Of a DNA stretch of 64,000 nucleotides, positions 13,754 through 25,700 are shown piece after piece. The translations under genes and the position numbers were made by a program. Numbering within the stretch: the stretch's first letter is position 1; each line of letters begins with the position of its first letter. Source of the stretch: Mesaphorura yosii (taxonomy: Eukaryota > Arthropoda > Collembola > Poduromorpha > Tullbergiidae); the NCBI GenBank assembly GCA_009869945.1, contig WIXG01000068.1, forward strand, positions 62,001-126,000. Direction: 5' to 3'. Under the pieces are notes generated by a model. The model was given only the letters and a program-made list of their open reading frames with translations, ran no database searches and was not told where the DNA came from.

Positions 13754-13783
13754 TGGCGTGGCGTGGCATGGCTTGGCTTGGCT
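13754..13783 (+). repeat. TGGCN pentamer array
   Basis: Six perfect TGGCN units: TGGCG, TGGCG, TGGCA, TGGCT, TGGCT, TGGCT. It is nearly the mirror order of the array at 11725-11754. TTGGC is also the half-site of nuclear factor I proteins, but the spacing of a full palindromic NFI site is not present here. Confidence 0.85.
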
Positions 13784-16700
13784 TGGGTTTTATTTCCTAT
13801 TCTGGATGCTTCGTCGTCCCATTGTTGTGCTGCATCGTGTGTCTCAAGTCTCCGAATCTCAATATGCAGAGCAGAACGCCAGAACGCGCAAAGCACAAGA
13901 ATGGATCATCATTATTTATGTGCGTTGGTCTTATCCTTTATTTTCATTCTACAGTAAAAGCAAGCAAGGAGGGCCAGCACACAATTGATGAATGTGCTTC
14001 GTTTCCAGATGGGCTATAAAATGTCCAACTTCCTGCGCTGCCCTGCAAAGCTACACTGAAGCTGAGCTGAGGTACACGTTAAGTTTTTAATGCATTTCAA
14101 TATTTAAATGTGCTCGTCTTGTGCATAATCTCGCGTCTCGTTCTCGCGCTCTCACCCTTCGCGAATAACACGCATTAATAACACGTTCATTGTGTATTGC
14201 ATTAATAACACGCATAGTAATATTAAATATCTCACCTTTGCATTGGCAATGCAAATGCATTTCAGTGGCATGGCAGATGAATTTTAACCCTTTCATAGAT
14301 GGATTTTATCCGTTAAAAGCTTCGCTACCGGTATGCAAACGATTTTTTTCTAATTACAAAAATCGACGGAGAATCGACGTGATGCTTGATTCATGTCCAT
14401 GTCATGGTCGTAGCTTTTCGGTGAATGTATTCAATGCGACGAGCCTGTGATTATTATTGTAATCAAGAACGCATTGCTTGCATGCGATATTGAAATGAGT
14501 TGGTTGCATGTTTAGGCGGCGAGGCACTAACAAAGCGATCCATTATGCTTGCTTTCTTGGAGCAGATGCATTTTCCAGAGAATTGTGCTACGGTCGAACA
14601 CCAATCAGAGTTCGATTTTGTAATTAGCATTCAGGCAATCGACTGTCGATCGTTGCGTCGTTTCTTTATGGCTTAATTTGAATGAATGAGCATAACTTCA
14701 ATTGGCAAATATCCACGAGCCAATCAAGTGTACTCTTTCTTGATTCTTTCTTAAAATCCACTTTCTTTGTATAAATATTAACTAGTTTCAATTCTAAGTT
14801 TGGGGTTATAACGACTGAGGTTGCGTTGCTGGCGGAAGTTGGTGTTCGAGCAGTTTGGCATTTAGTTATCTCGAGTCGCAGCGCTGTTAAAGAAGTTGAT
14901 TCAACTTTCGAGCAAGGCAAGGCACAAAGGACATGGAATCTGAAGTCCGTATTGGCAAGTGAGCAGAGGTAGTGAAATAAGTTTTCTAATTCCATTATAA
15001 TAAAATATTTATATTGTCTTGAGTCTTGTCTCGGAAAATGCGCTTGGAATTCTTTTCTTGTTCTGCTAGTTTCGCTCCGTTCTGGAAGTTCTCCCGTCGC
15101 TGTCGCTTGCTGGCCACGGGCAATAAATTTAGTGAATATTTGAAATATGTTGAAATAATGCACGCAGACGTCTCGTTTTCGAACGAATATTATTACGGTC
15201 TATAAATATTAAAGTACGCGTGCGCAAGTCAAGCTTCAGTTGCAGATACTCGAGCGAGCAGCGAATCAGTGGATATGGAATGTACATTTACCTAATTGAA
15301 AAAGCCCCAGGAATATTTATTTACGGAACTAAAACGTCATAATCTCAACAAGTTACACAACCAGGCTTGCAGGGAATTTCTTTCGATTTGTACAAAATTC
15401 TGGGTTTTTACGCGCTGTTTTCATTTAATTTGTGAATTTGCTTTATAATTAGGCATAGGCTTTCAATGACATTTAAACGATCCTTGCCGTTCACCTTCGT
15501 GTCTTTAACCTCTGACTTTTGCCTCAGACTTTACTGTGACACGTCATATTTTCTATTTTGGAGGATCTAAGTTTCCAGGCCGGCTTTCTCCTTTCGTAGT
15601 ATTTCTGGCACATTGCAGCATGTCGCCATTTCGCTTGCAGAGAAGATAGGAAATATTACTCGAGCATTTGAGCTTGAGGATAAAAAAAAGGCAATTTTGT
15701 AGCCCAAAAGAGTGCTAGGTATAAATTTTCATATGAGCACATACGAAAAATGTATTATTGTGTGTTTTATTATATCACGCGTATTCCATAGCGCAGAGGT
15801 TCGTTCGTCGTACTTTCTTTTGACAATTCACATCGCGCATCTTTGAATTTTTTGAAAGGTTCAGAGGAATTTTTTTCCATCGTGATGTGACTGCCGTGGC
15901 GCTGGAAGCCAGCACCAAGCCAGGAGGAAAGGCATCACATCAAGAGAAGACGACGACCAAGACCAGGACCAGAACGACGGGATCCAATCCTCTCATCTTT
16001 CACTCTCTCGCACTAAACCATATTTACTGGCTCTTCTTCTCGAGTACGTGCATGTGAGCCTGCGAGCGCGGGAACGGTAAGATGGAAAGGAAAATTCATC
16101 TTGGGCACAGTACGGCACGAACGGATGGAATTATATTATTTTTCATCTTCATCTTCTTTTCTTATACTTACAGCACGGCAACAGCAAGCTTACGCCTACA
16201 AGTAACATTTTCTTGTGGCCTGGTCTGAACTCTTTCCAGCGAATGGCAAGGCACGACAAGACGACGAGATTTAGCATCCAGAATTTGGAACGCGTGCAAT
16301 AATGGCAATGGCCTGGTTCGAGTTCAAGCTGAGTGCACTTTATTTATTCAAGTGCGGCAGCAAAGGATGAGAGCACGACTAAGACAGACGAAGAAATATG
16401 GATAACTCATCAAATCTGTGTCGGATTAGCTACTCGACGTCGTGGGGATCACCGACGGAGATGATCAATAATTCAATATGTCACCGACTCATTAGGCAAT
16501 CAAGTACAGAAATTCGTCCGCATTATTCCTACTCGCATCGTCGTCGCGTAATAAATGACGACAAATATTAAGTGAGTCAATAATAAAAGGCTGCTGCAAA
16601 TATTTTGATGGGAGAAAGTTATTGCCGCTCATTTACAAAACATTTTGTGTGTGTGTCTGTCCCCGGATGCTTAAAATGTCTTTTGTAGGCTGCGCAACGC

Positions 16701-19446
16701 AAGAACGCGGCATGTACTTACATTGCTGCATAATATGATAATATAAGAGCAGGATGGAAAAATGGAAAAAGAGATCAGAAGACAGGCAGAGGCAAAGGAG
16801 AAAGAATAAAAATATAAAATTGGAATTGGAAACATAACACACATGCACGCAGGCGGGCACACATGCCATATAAAAAGAAAATAAGATGAAAAAATACAAT
16901 AATGGAGAAGGTTGTTGGGTCTCCGCGCATCTTTCGTCACAATTTTTCTCCTACTTCAATTTTCTCCGTGCGCGATGCACGCCTGCCCCTGCGAGCCTGC
17001 CAGGCCATCAAGCCAGCCATGTAAGTAAATAATGCAACTCGCAACTCGCCGTACGCTGGCTGCGGATGATGTTGATAGATTTCTATAAAAAAAATACACA
17101 TTTGCCCGTGCAGCTCGGAGAAATCCCTCGTTTTTCTCAGAAGTTTCTAAATTGAGTCAAAGTTACTGTGAAAGAGAGAGAAATTGAAGAGACGCACTTT
17201 TCTAGATGAAAAACGCTGCCGCAGCATTTTACATTTTGCAGCTCTTTGCCGATGTCGGTTGTTTTGTTATGGCTCGGCTGGGTGTGGGTCTTGGGTGCCT
17301 GTTTCTTGTTGGCACTGAGTCACCAAGATATGAGGTGACATGTTACTCTGCGCTGCGTCGTGCCAGGCACGGCCAAAGTGGATTGAAAGTGTTTGCAGTG
17401 CAGAAGAAGCAAATAGAGAATTGAGTGCTTGCAATGCACGGCGTGTGGAGAAAAGAAGGTTCAATATTATTATTGTTGTTGTAAAATGTCAGAGTTGGCG
17501 ACGGCGATAATGGCGATGGAGCAAGGACCAAGTAAATAGTGCTCGAAAAACTGGAAAGAAGCACAAGCACTTTTCGTCACCATACTATTCAGGCTCGGAT
17601 ATTTGGCGTTGTGGCGTGTTGTTTGTGGATCGAAGTTCAATTAATTACTGGTGAGTTAGTCAGGGTTAATTGGAAAATACCTCCAAATTTTCCGCATGCG
17701 CTTCGAGCCTCAACATCAACACCGAGTACGAAAAATGAATTATGAAGTCAGAACCAAAATGTACGGGTACGGCAAATGCGGGCGCCTGTCTTGTAGATTA
17801 AGGTGAGTATTAAAGGATTAGACCTGGAAATATTGCATCCTACCTCAACATAATCTATCAACATGCAAGATGCAAAGCAGCGGCGGGCGCATTTATAGCG
17901 TATGCGTAATGTGATCATCGTGTGTGATGCAGCGGCGGTGGCGGCGATGAGATAATATAATAAGGCCCCTTAATGCCGTGCAAGATGATATTGTAATGTG
18001 TCTCTTTCCCTCGCACTCTCGGTGTGGTGACTTCCTTAATCTTTTCTCTTACTTTGCTCTAATCTTGTAAAATGAACCACATATGATAAAAGTTTAACAT
18101 CTTCGTTCTCTTTCGTGTACGCGTACGCTGCTTGCCAGATCATTATTCAATTTCATAACAGTATGTGTAATGATACGCGATTATTTATTTCCAGCAACCC
18201 TTTCTTGATCCCACTTCAGGATTCGCGATCATCATCATTATTCATCCGAAATTACACGTCATCTTCAGAAGTATTGTGAATTATGGAGATTCAAATTCAA
18301 GTACCCAATCAGCAAGCAGTGAGGAGTCAATAGTATTAACGCAATTAAACGCTGCCGTCGCCCGCCGGCATTCATTGCTTAATTACTGGAGCATCTTTCC
18401 ATTAGCACGGGCGTATTTAAGGCTAGTGCCGACATTGATTTTTCGCGGATGCAAATCTGGAGCACGCAAAAGTCATTTGCATTAAATGAGTATAAGCGAA
18501 AGCGGGTAGCAAAAGAGGGTCGGTCGTCAAATGCAGAGATAAATTGCAAATGAGCTTTTTTGTGTCTTTGGCATCGTGAAATGTGATAATAATGCTACAC
18601 GGGCACTGGTAGTAGTTTAGTAGTGCGCAGTGCAGTGCGAGAATGCGGCGGCGGCGGAGTGGGAATTCCAAGAATTAGAGTAAAAGTATTAAAACAGGGC
18701 ACAGTTCACAGCGGAGCAGATCCTCATCTCGTCTCCGCCATCACCATGCATGCATGTGTGATACTATAAAAATAAAAGACGAATGAACGAAGCACGAGAC
18801 ACGAGAGGAAAGCAACAAGTTCAAGTTCATTGCCAACCAGCCAGCCAAGAGATAATGGCAAAAGGAGTCGAGATGATGAGGAGAGTGTGGCTGAGAGGCT
18901 GGAACTGAGATTGAAATTAGAAAATACGAGCTCATTCATTTCTTCTGCCTTTACTTTGCCGCGCCTTTCCGTCTAATGTAATTATACGTACGTCTTTTAT
19001 TTACTTTTTCCTTTTCTCAGCCCACACCCGCACCCACGTTCAACCTGAGATCATTGCCATTTTACGACTTGTCTCGGTTCTTCCGCAATGCAATGAACAA
19101 GGCAATTACGCCTCGCAATTGTACTGGATTGTGTTTGTGATTATTACACGGCAATTACCAATTACAGCAATTACAACCAACAAAACATACAACGACCGGC
19201 CGTGTATCATTGTAATTTGCCTTTGCCCTCAGTGCTGCTGCTGCTGTGAAAGGAAGCAGTCTAAAATTGAATTTACGATCGGGCATCAAGATCAAGACTT
19301 CTAAGCTTGAAGTAGAGGCTGGGCCTGGGCTCCTGCCGTGATAAATGACTTGTATACTGTAATTACTGAACCCATTTACAAGTTAAGGCGAGCCATTTCC
19401 TGGCGAACATTTTAATGGGCTGTTATAATTAAACTCACACATCATA

Positions 19447-19766
19447 ATGCTGGTTCCTCAGTATGATAACGATAATGAAGGGTTCGATATGACGGAAGGT
19501 AAGCAAGACAAAGGCTCAAGTGGCAGTGTTTGATGGATTTCCTCAACTTTAATTTGTAATTCTTCATTCCAGATCGCTCCGATCGTTCAAAGCAACAGCA
19601 GAAGTCTGAAGTGCAGTCAGAAGAATGCTGCGACTTGTGTCCTCTTCTTTATTTTATCGCAGCGCAACAGAAATGTGCAACGGCAACAGAAGAGGAAGTT
19701 AATTCGAGAGTCTGTCTAGTAATTCGTGTACTGGTTTTTGTTTCGGGTCTGAAGATAAGGTCATGA
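19447..19766 (+). CDS. Candidate small two-exon gene, unrecognised
   Basis: Exon 1 is 19447-19498, with ATG in a fair context (A at -3) after an in-frame TAA. It ends in GAAG followed by a GTAAGC donor. The intron is 74 bp (19499-19572), the usual size in this window, and ends in a pyrimidine-rich run and CCAG. Exon 2 is 19573-19766. The frame continues across the junction and gives 81 residues: an acidic, Gln/Ser-rich first half containing DRSDRSKQQQ, a Cys cluster (ECCDLC) and a hydrophobic stretch near the C-terminus. I recognise no family. The support is the frame-consistent canonical splice pair alone. Exon 2 could also continue through a GTAATT donor-like site near 19720 into an unseen exon, so this may be a fragment of a larger gene or a chance structure. 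Confidence 0.25.
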
Positions 19767-22700
19767 TAAGACAATCGACACAGAACAGGGCAACAATGAT
19801 GATTACTTTAATGAAAAATAAATTGCTTCGCCTTCATTACCTTTTTAACCCCAGCTCAATCTAAAGTGTCATCCATCAGCAAGAAAAGGGTTAAAAATAC
19901 GCCGAGGCTGAGGGTCGAGGCGCGTCGAGCCAAGGATGGGAATTACGAATTAATAAGATTAGAATATATGGCTGTGCTGTGGCTGTGGCAGGGCTAAATT
20001 AAGTGTTACATCATAATAGTATTACTGCAATTATCAGGAGCGTAATCTTGTCAATCTCTGGGTCCGACTTTATCTTATTCATATGCTGCTGTACGTCTAA
20101 CATGTACGTAAGATGACAAGAAGGTGCACCATTTGGTCGACTCCTTGTTACTAGTTACTTTAAACTGCCGATAGTGAGAATTTCAGTCTCACGACTCGCC
20201 CGTTACCCGCTTTCACGTTTACGCATCGTATTCAGCTCCGTCAGATTCGAACTCCATCCATCTCTCGACTCGCGCAATCTTTCCGCATTATGCAAATGAA
20301 GCTGAAGCTCGAGTTCGAGTCGAGCTTGTAGTTTGAATAAAATTCGGTAGGATGTCGCAATAAAAATGAGCGAGCATGTGTGCTGGATTTGGAACCGAGA
20401 AGGTACTAGGACATGTGATGCACGTCCCAAGTACAGCCAGCCCCTTTTACTCATTCACCGAACGCGTATGAGACTCTGCCAAGCACGACAACGGAACAAA
20501 AGCTTCGTTTACTGCTCACTGCATGGCTCGGCGAATGTGAATATGCCCGCACCTTTTAGGAGCGCAAATGCAATGCAAATGCGCGATTTGGATAAAACCC
20601 TTTTGCTTTCGCGGAGAATCCAGCACAAGCTTAGAGCACAGCGCGTGAGACATCTTACAACTTTGATACGAAGCTTTTTATCACGGCGAATAATTCACCC
20701 TGGCCGGAGCTGAGCAGAACAGGGTTGCGGAATTCGGAACTTGATTCGATTCGAGCAGAGCAGCAAAGAGCAAAGATAAATGAAACTTTCTCATTCTCTT
20801 GCCTAATTTCAAGCCTGACGCTTCGAGACCAAGGCCGATGCAGATTACAATGCAAAATGCGAAATGAATGAGAAAGTGAGATGAATGAATTCTTTTGGGA
20901 AAAGTCTGCTAATTGATGCTAAACGGTAAATGTAAAAATGCACATGTAAAAAAGCGAGTGAAATGTAAACGAACTCATTAACAAGCTTAATCATGCACTC
21001 GACACTTGACGCAAAGCGCGTTCAGCGTGAACTTGACATTTAATTAGAAAAAAGTTTCACTCAATTAGCGAGTGTGCTGTGAGGAAAGTGAGACAAGAGA
21101 AAAAATCCCGTTTCGAGACTCGCGCAGATTACTTTTAAGTCCGTGGAGATTAATTAGTCAAATTAAAGGCTTACCTAACAGTAGAATGAAGAGGCGAAAG
21201 ATGAAGCGACGAAAGGCCAAAGGCGAAGACTGGCATATCGCAAAAGCAAAGAAGGCTTTGACTTTTTCTTGCTGGTCGCTGCTGCTGCTGCCGCTACAGC
21301 TGTGGAGCGAAGTAATCTCGTTGTCTCGTTATTAAGGGAATTAGAACACTTTAATGACTTTGTAAAATAAATACTTTTTGTACTCTCAGTAAAAGAAGAC
21401 GAAGAAGGAAGGAGGAAGATGAGACGGGATGAAACTGGCTCTAGTCTAGTGCGTGGCTGGCGTTGTTGTGCTTCTGTCGAGGGTTGAACCGCATTTGAAA
21501 CCTCGCCTGGCAAACGGAGAAAGAGAAAGTTTCAGTAAGCGTCTCTCTGCCTTGGAAGTGAAAGCAGCGAGGTAGAGTTCAGAATGCGACTCGAGGAAGG
21601 GCTCGGCGTGGGCTTGGCACCGAGGCAAGGCAGGCAAGAGGAGGCACGCGATGAAATCAAGAAATAAAGGATGGAAGGCGAAGGCGAAATGTGGAAAAAA
21701 GGAAATCAAAATGGAAATTGTGCAGGTGAACACGAGCGCGAACAGGGCGCGGCAGGCAGGAAAAGAAAATTACGGAACACACCAGCAAGACAAGACAAGA
21801 CAAGAAATGAAAGAAAATGTAAATTATTCAGTACTCTCGCAACTGAACTGGCAACTACTTTTAATAAATAATGAGATTTCTTGTCCGTACTTTTTTACGA
21901 GCACGGGGCGCGATTTCGTTGTGCAGTACGTGCAATTTACTATTGGAATTCAATCTGAAGCAGCGAGGACGAGGAGAAAAAGAGAAAGCAGAAAGCGGAG
22001 CGGCCGTCGTAATTTGAGTGAGTTTGGGGACGGAGTGAGACGAGAATCTGAAAAAATGAACGTTTTTGACGAAATTCCCCGCACAAGCACAAACCCGCCT
22101 GCACAAGGCGATAGGCACAGACACGAGAACAACTCGTCATCGTCATCTCATAATGAATGTATATTGAATTGGCTGAATGCTTTATGCTTGAACGCATGCA
22201 TTGCTTCGTCCTGTTCCATGCCAGCCAAGCTCCGTGCCCGTGCCCGCACTCAGGCAGTCGGCAGTGTTCCTGTATTGCATTATTATAATTTTACTTTTAC
22301 ATAGCATGTCAAGGGAAATCAAAATTATTAAACTGAAAGAAGCACGGGAAGAAAGAAAGTTGCACGCTGCCTTCCTGCACTGCGCCCTGCCAAGCCAAGC
22401 ACGGTAGTTGTTGAGTTCGTTAAAATGAATTGTTGTAATGCATTAAGTGAGTGCCGAGTGCGTCGAAGTCTCAGCCGTACTTCACAACAACAGCACAACA
22501 CAGCACTCAAGTAATGCACGATACATGGGCCTGAATCCATTATTTTTCCAGCACAGTCGTGTCGCAGCAGAGTGAACGATGGAAAAAAATGAAATTATTA
22601 GTCAACAAAAGAAATGGGTGGGGTTTATTGTTATTGTTATTTCGGATCGCAGAGCCAAGCTCAGAGTGGCAAAGGATGAGAAGTGGCAGCTCATTTTTGA

Positions 22701-25700
22701 GGGTGAAAATGTACTGCACGGAAAATGCGAGCAACAGCACAGTGCATGAGCGAATGTGCCGTACCGAAGCCACATACTAAATTGGGGAAGAAGTGAATGC
22801 CATGCCGTGCTGTGATATTAAGTGACTTTTTATATTCTCACAAATAACGCACACATAATCATCGTAATCATAATCAAGCTCAGCACGGCCGCAGTCGCTG
22901 AGTGCGAGGACTCTCACCCTGCCTGCCTGCCATTTGCCATGATTACGACGTACGAGTTTGCCCAGCCAAAGCTAGGCGCAATGGCAATGCTTAAAATGCG
23001 TGCGAGTTGAATTTCGAGTTCGAGTTCAGTGCGAGCATGATTCATACTTTGCGTACCCGAAATTAAGTCCCACGCATCGCCTGCTCGCCGGTACACGTCC
23101 CGAACGAGTGCAAATGCGAAGGAAGCAGTCACGCGATAATCAGCATAATAATCAGGCGAGCACGATGATTATTGGTTCACAATTGCCAACAATGCCCGAG
23201 AATGGGCCACCATTGGCAAAAAGAGGGCCCGTGAGGTTGAACCTTTGCTTGGGAACCTTTTCTCCTGCGCGAGTGACAAAAGGGCACCACACACTGTACT
23301 GAACTGGTTTGAGCACTGGCATCGACATCGAGTGGGACTTCCTCTCCTTTCAAAATGCAATTTATTGAAGTACTACTCGCTATGTAAAAGAAACGAATGT
23401 ACTTGTACGTATGTAGTAATTAATTGAACACGTAAATTCTTGATTAAGTTGTACTCAGCACAAAAACTTTGCAGGTAGCAGCGTCGCAGGACACGAAAAG
23501 CCAATATTTAGAACTCTAAATATTTAATTACACTACATCGCTGATAATTACTGTGCAGTTTTCCTGAGCATGTCTCGGTTGCGTCGGTACTTCGGTATAA
23601 AAATTGTAATTACGGAGGAAAACGACGCAAAACCTGGAATTAAGAATTGGCAATGGCAATGGCAATCATATCGACGATGCATGAATTACTCAATGCTTGG
23701 ATATGCGTGGATTATCAATAAATCTTAATAGCCAAAACTCACCACCGGACTGACTGGCAGTGGCAATCGAACCGGTTTAAGAAAAGGCGATAGGCGAGCT
23801 TACTCAAATTAACAGTCAAGTATTTGAGTTTGCCAAGTACAAATTGATGTAATGAATTTGGTTAAGGCTCGAGTACCAAATTAATTGAGGCTTGGCCCTG
23901 GCAAGCGAGTGGCGAAATGCAAAAGCAACCAACACAAAGTCAATTATGATAAATCGAATTCCAATTCGGTTGAGCTGAGCGCGAGAATTTCAAGAAGCGG
24001 CGATGCAATCGAAATTCGAAAATACGAATACGAAATGGCAGAGGTAGAGTGCAATCATCTCAAACTGATTGAATCGAATCCCGGAGCCAGGCGAAAAAAT
24101 TCGTTTCGTTTCATGCATCATGCGGGCGGTCGGCGCGCCGTCTCCATTTGAGATTTTGAGAATTCTTTTTCCATTTCTTTTTATCTCGAAATGCAAATGT
24201 CAAACGCACATTTCCGCAAAAGCAAAAACGCGGAGCGCGAACGAGAAAAATGTAAAGATGAAGAGTTGGTGGGTCTTGAAAGTAAATTACAAATATGTTC
24301 TGTACTCGTGCTGCTGGTGCTTTTGCTCGTGCAGCATGGGAAGGGCGCATATGTGAATGCAAATTGTGAAAGCAGAACGGAAAAGGAAAATACCGCCGCC
24401 GACTTTTTTCATCATCATATAAATCTTATCATCTTGTCAGATTCGTCTGTCGTCTAGTGAAAGTAATTTCCTACAACGCGTGCTGCTGCTGCTGTTCCAT
24501 TGCATCGCCATCGCGCTGCGCTACGATGCTTGGAATTATCTTCGTCTTCAACTTTTATGCCGTGCCTGCCCGCCTGAGCCATATTGAATTGGATTTTTGA
24601 GCCGCCTCGTCGCTCGTGCAGAGTGCAGAGATCTCAGGCCACGCCAGGCCAAGCCAAGCAGTAAAACGACCGAAAAAGAAATATACAGTAAAAAAGATCC
24701 GAGCCGAAATGAATTCAGTTCAGAAATGAAAAGAAAAGAACTTATCTTTGCTGGCACGCACTGCACGTATATTGTAATATATGTGAAATTGAAATTTACT
24801 TTTTGCTCTCGCTCCGACTTACTTGAATTCGAGTTTAGGAAATGAAAGTCTTCTTTTATTTCTTGCTTTACGGGAATTGAATTGGATTTTCTAATCTAAT
24901 AAAAACAGGCTCAACGGTTCAAGTCGGCATGCAAGCAGGCACGGAGAATGAGCAGAAAGCACGAGTTCAGGATCAAGAAAGGAAAGAAATGAGAGCAACG
25001 CGAGCACGAGCACGACTTGAATTCAATTGAATTCATTGGACTCTTGGCTTGCTTATTCAATCCGCCGAGCCGCAGCGTAGCACTGTACCGTGACGACTGC
25101 CGCGTGCCTGCCTGCCTGCCCTCATCTTTGACTTGTCTCCTATTATTATTGCCTATTATGATAATCATAGACAAAGCCTTCCGTTCTGAATTGAATTCCT
25201 GGAAACTCTCATCATTGCCTTGCCTTGGCTTGCATTGCCTGGCCTTGTATTCCTTTATTGCATTGGAATGCACGTCAAACTTTTTCAATTTGGCGACTTG
25301 AGAAGGAGAAACGCGAGAAGATCAAATTTTCAATTACGTGGCAAGATTACGACCGAGCCCAGGAACAGGAACTCCAACTCCAACTCGATTAATTATCAAA
25401 TTTCTTTATTAGAAACTGCAATGGCGACGGCAATTGCTTAACGAGGAACGTAATGAGCAATTCGGCCATTTGTTCGCACCACACCCGCATTCGAATGTAG
25501 GAATTACGGAAATGGCAATCGCAACGGCACCGGGAGAGCAGGCAACAAGAGCACCGGCTTAATGCTTCTGCTCAATTAGTGCTCCGCTCTACTGCGCTGG
25601 CTTGATTCATAATGAGCGGAAGATGAATTCCAATCACGTCCCAGTGCTTAACAACCACATGGTTCCCAGTCCGAATGCAGAGCAGTGTAGCAATGATAAT

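Larger units (their letters stand above)
9599..19446. other. Gene-poor stretch with pentamer arrays and purine tracts
   Basis: No recognised gene. It holds a purine-rich block on + at about 10330-10475 with GAGAG words, pyrimidine-rich blocks at about 10990-11020 and 11093-11142, and two six-unit TGGCN arrays (11725-11754 and 13754-13783). Open frames are many but look random. Splice-like sites without partners occur near 9831 (- strand GTAAGC), 12522 (- strand GTAAGC after GGCCAG), 17021 (+ GTAAGT) and 17804 (+ GTGAGT). No tRNA or other RNA gene was found. Confidence 0.55.

Noticed and set aside
20245-20265. Second B-box-like word on the - strand (GTTCGAATC)
   Set aside because: The T stem mismatches at the third pair and no cloverleaf can be built around it.
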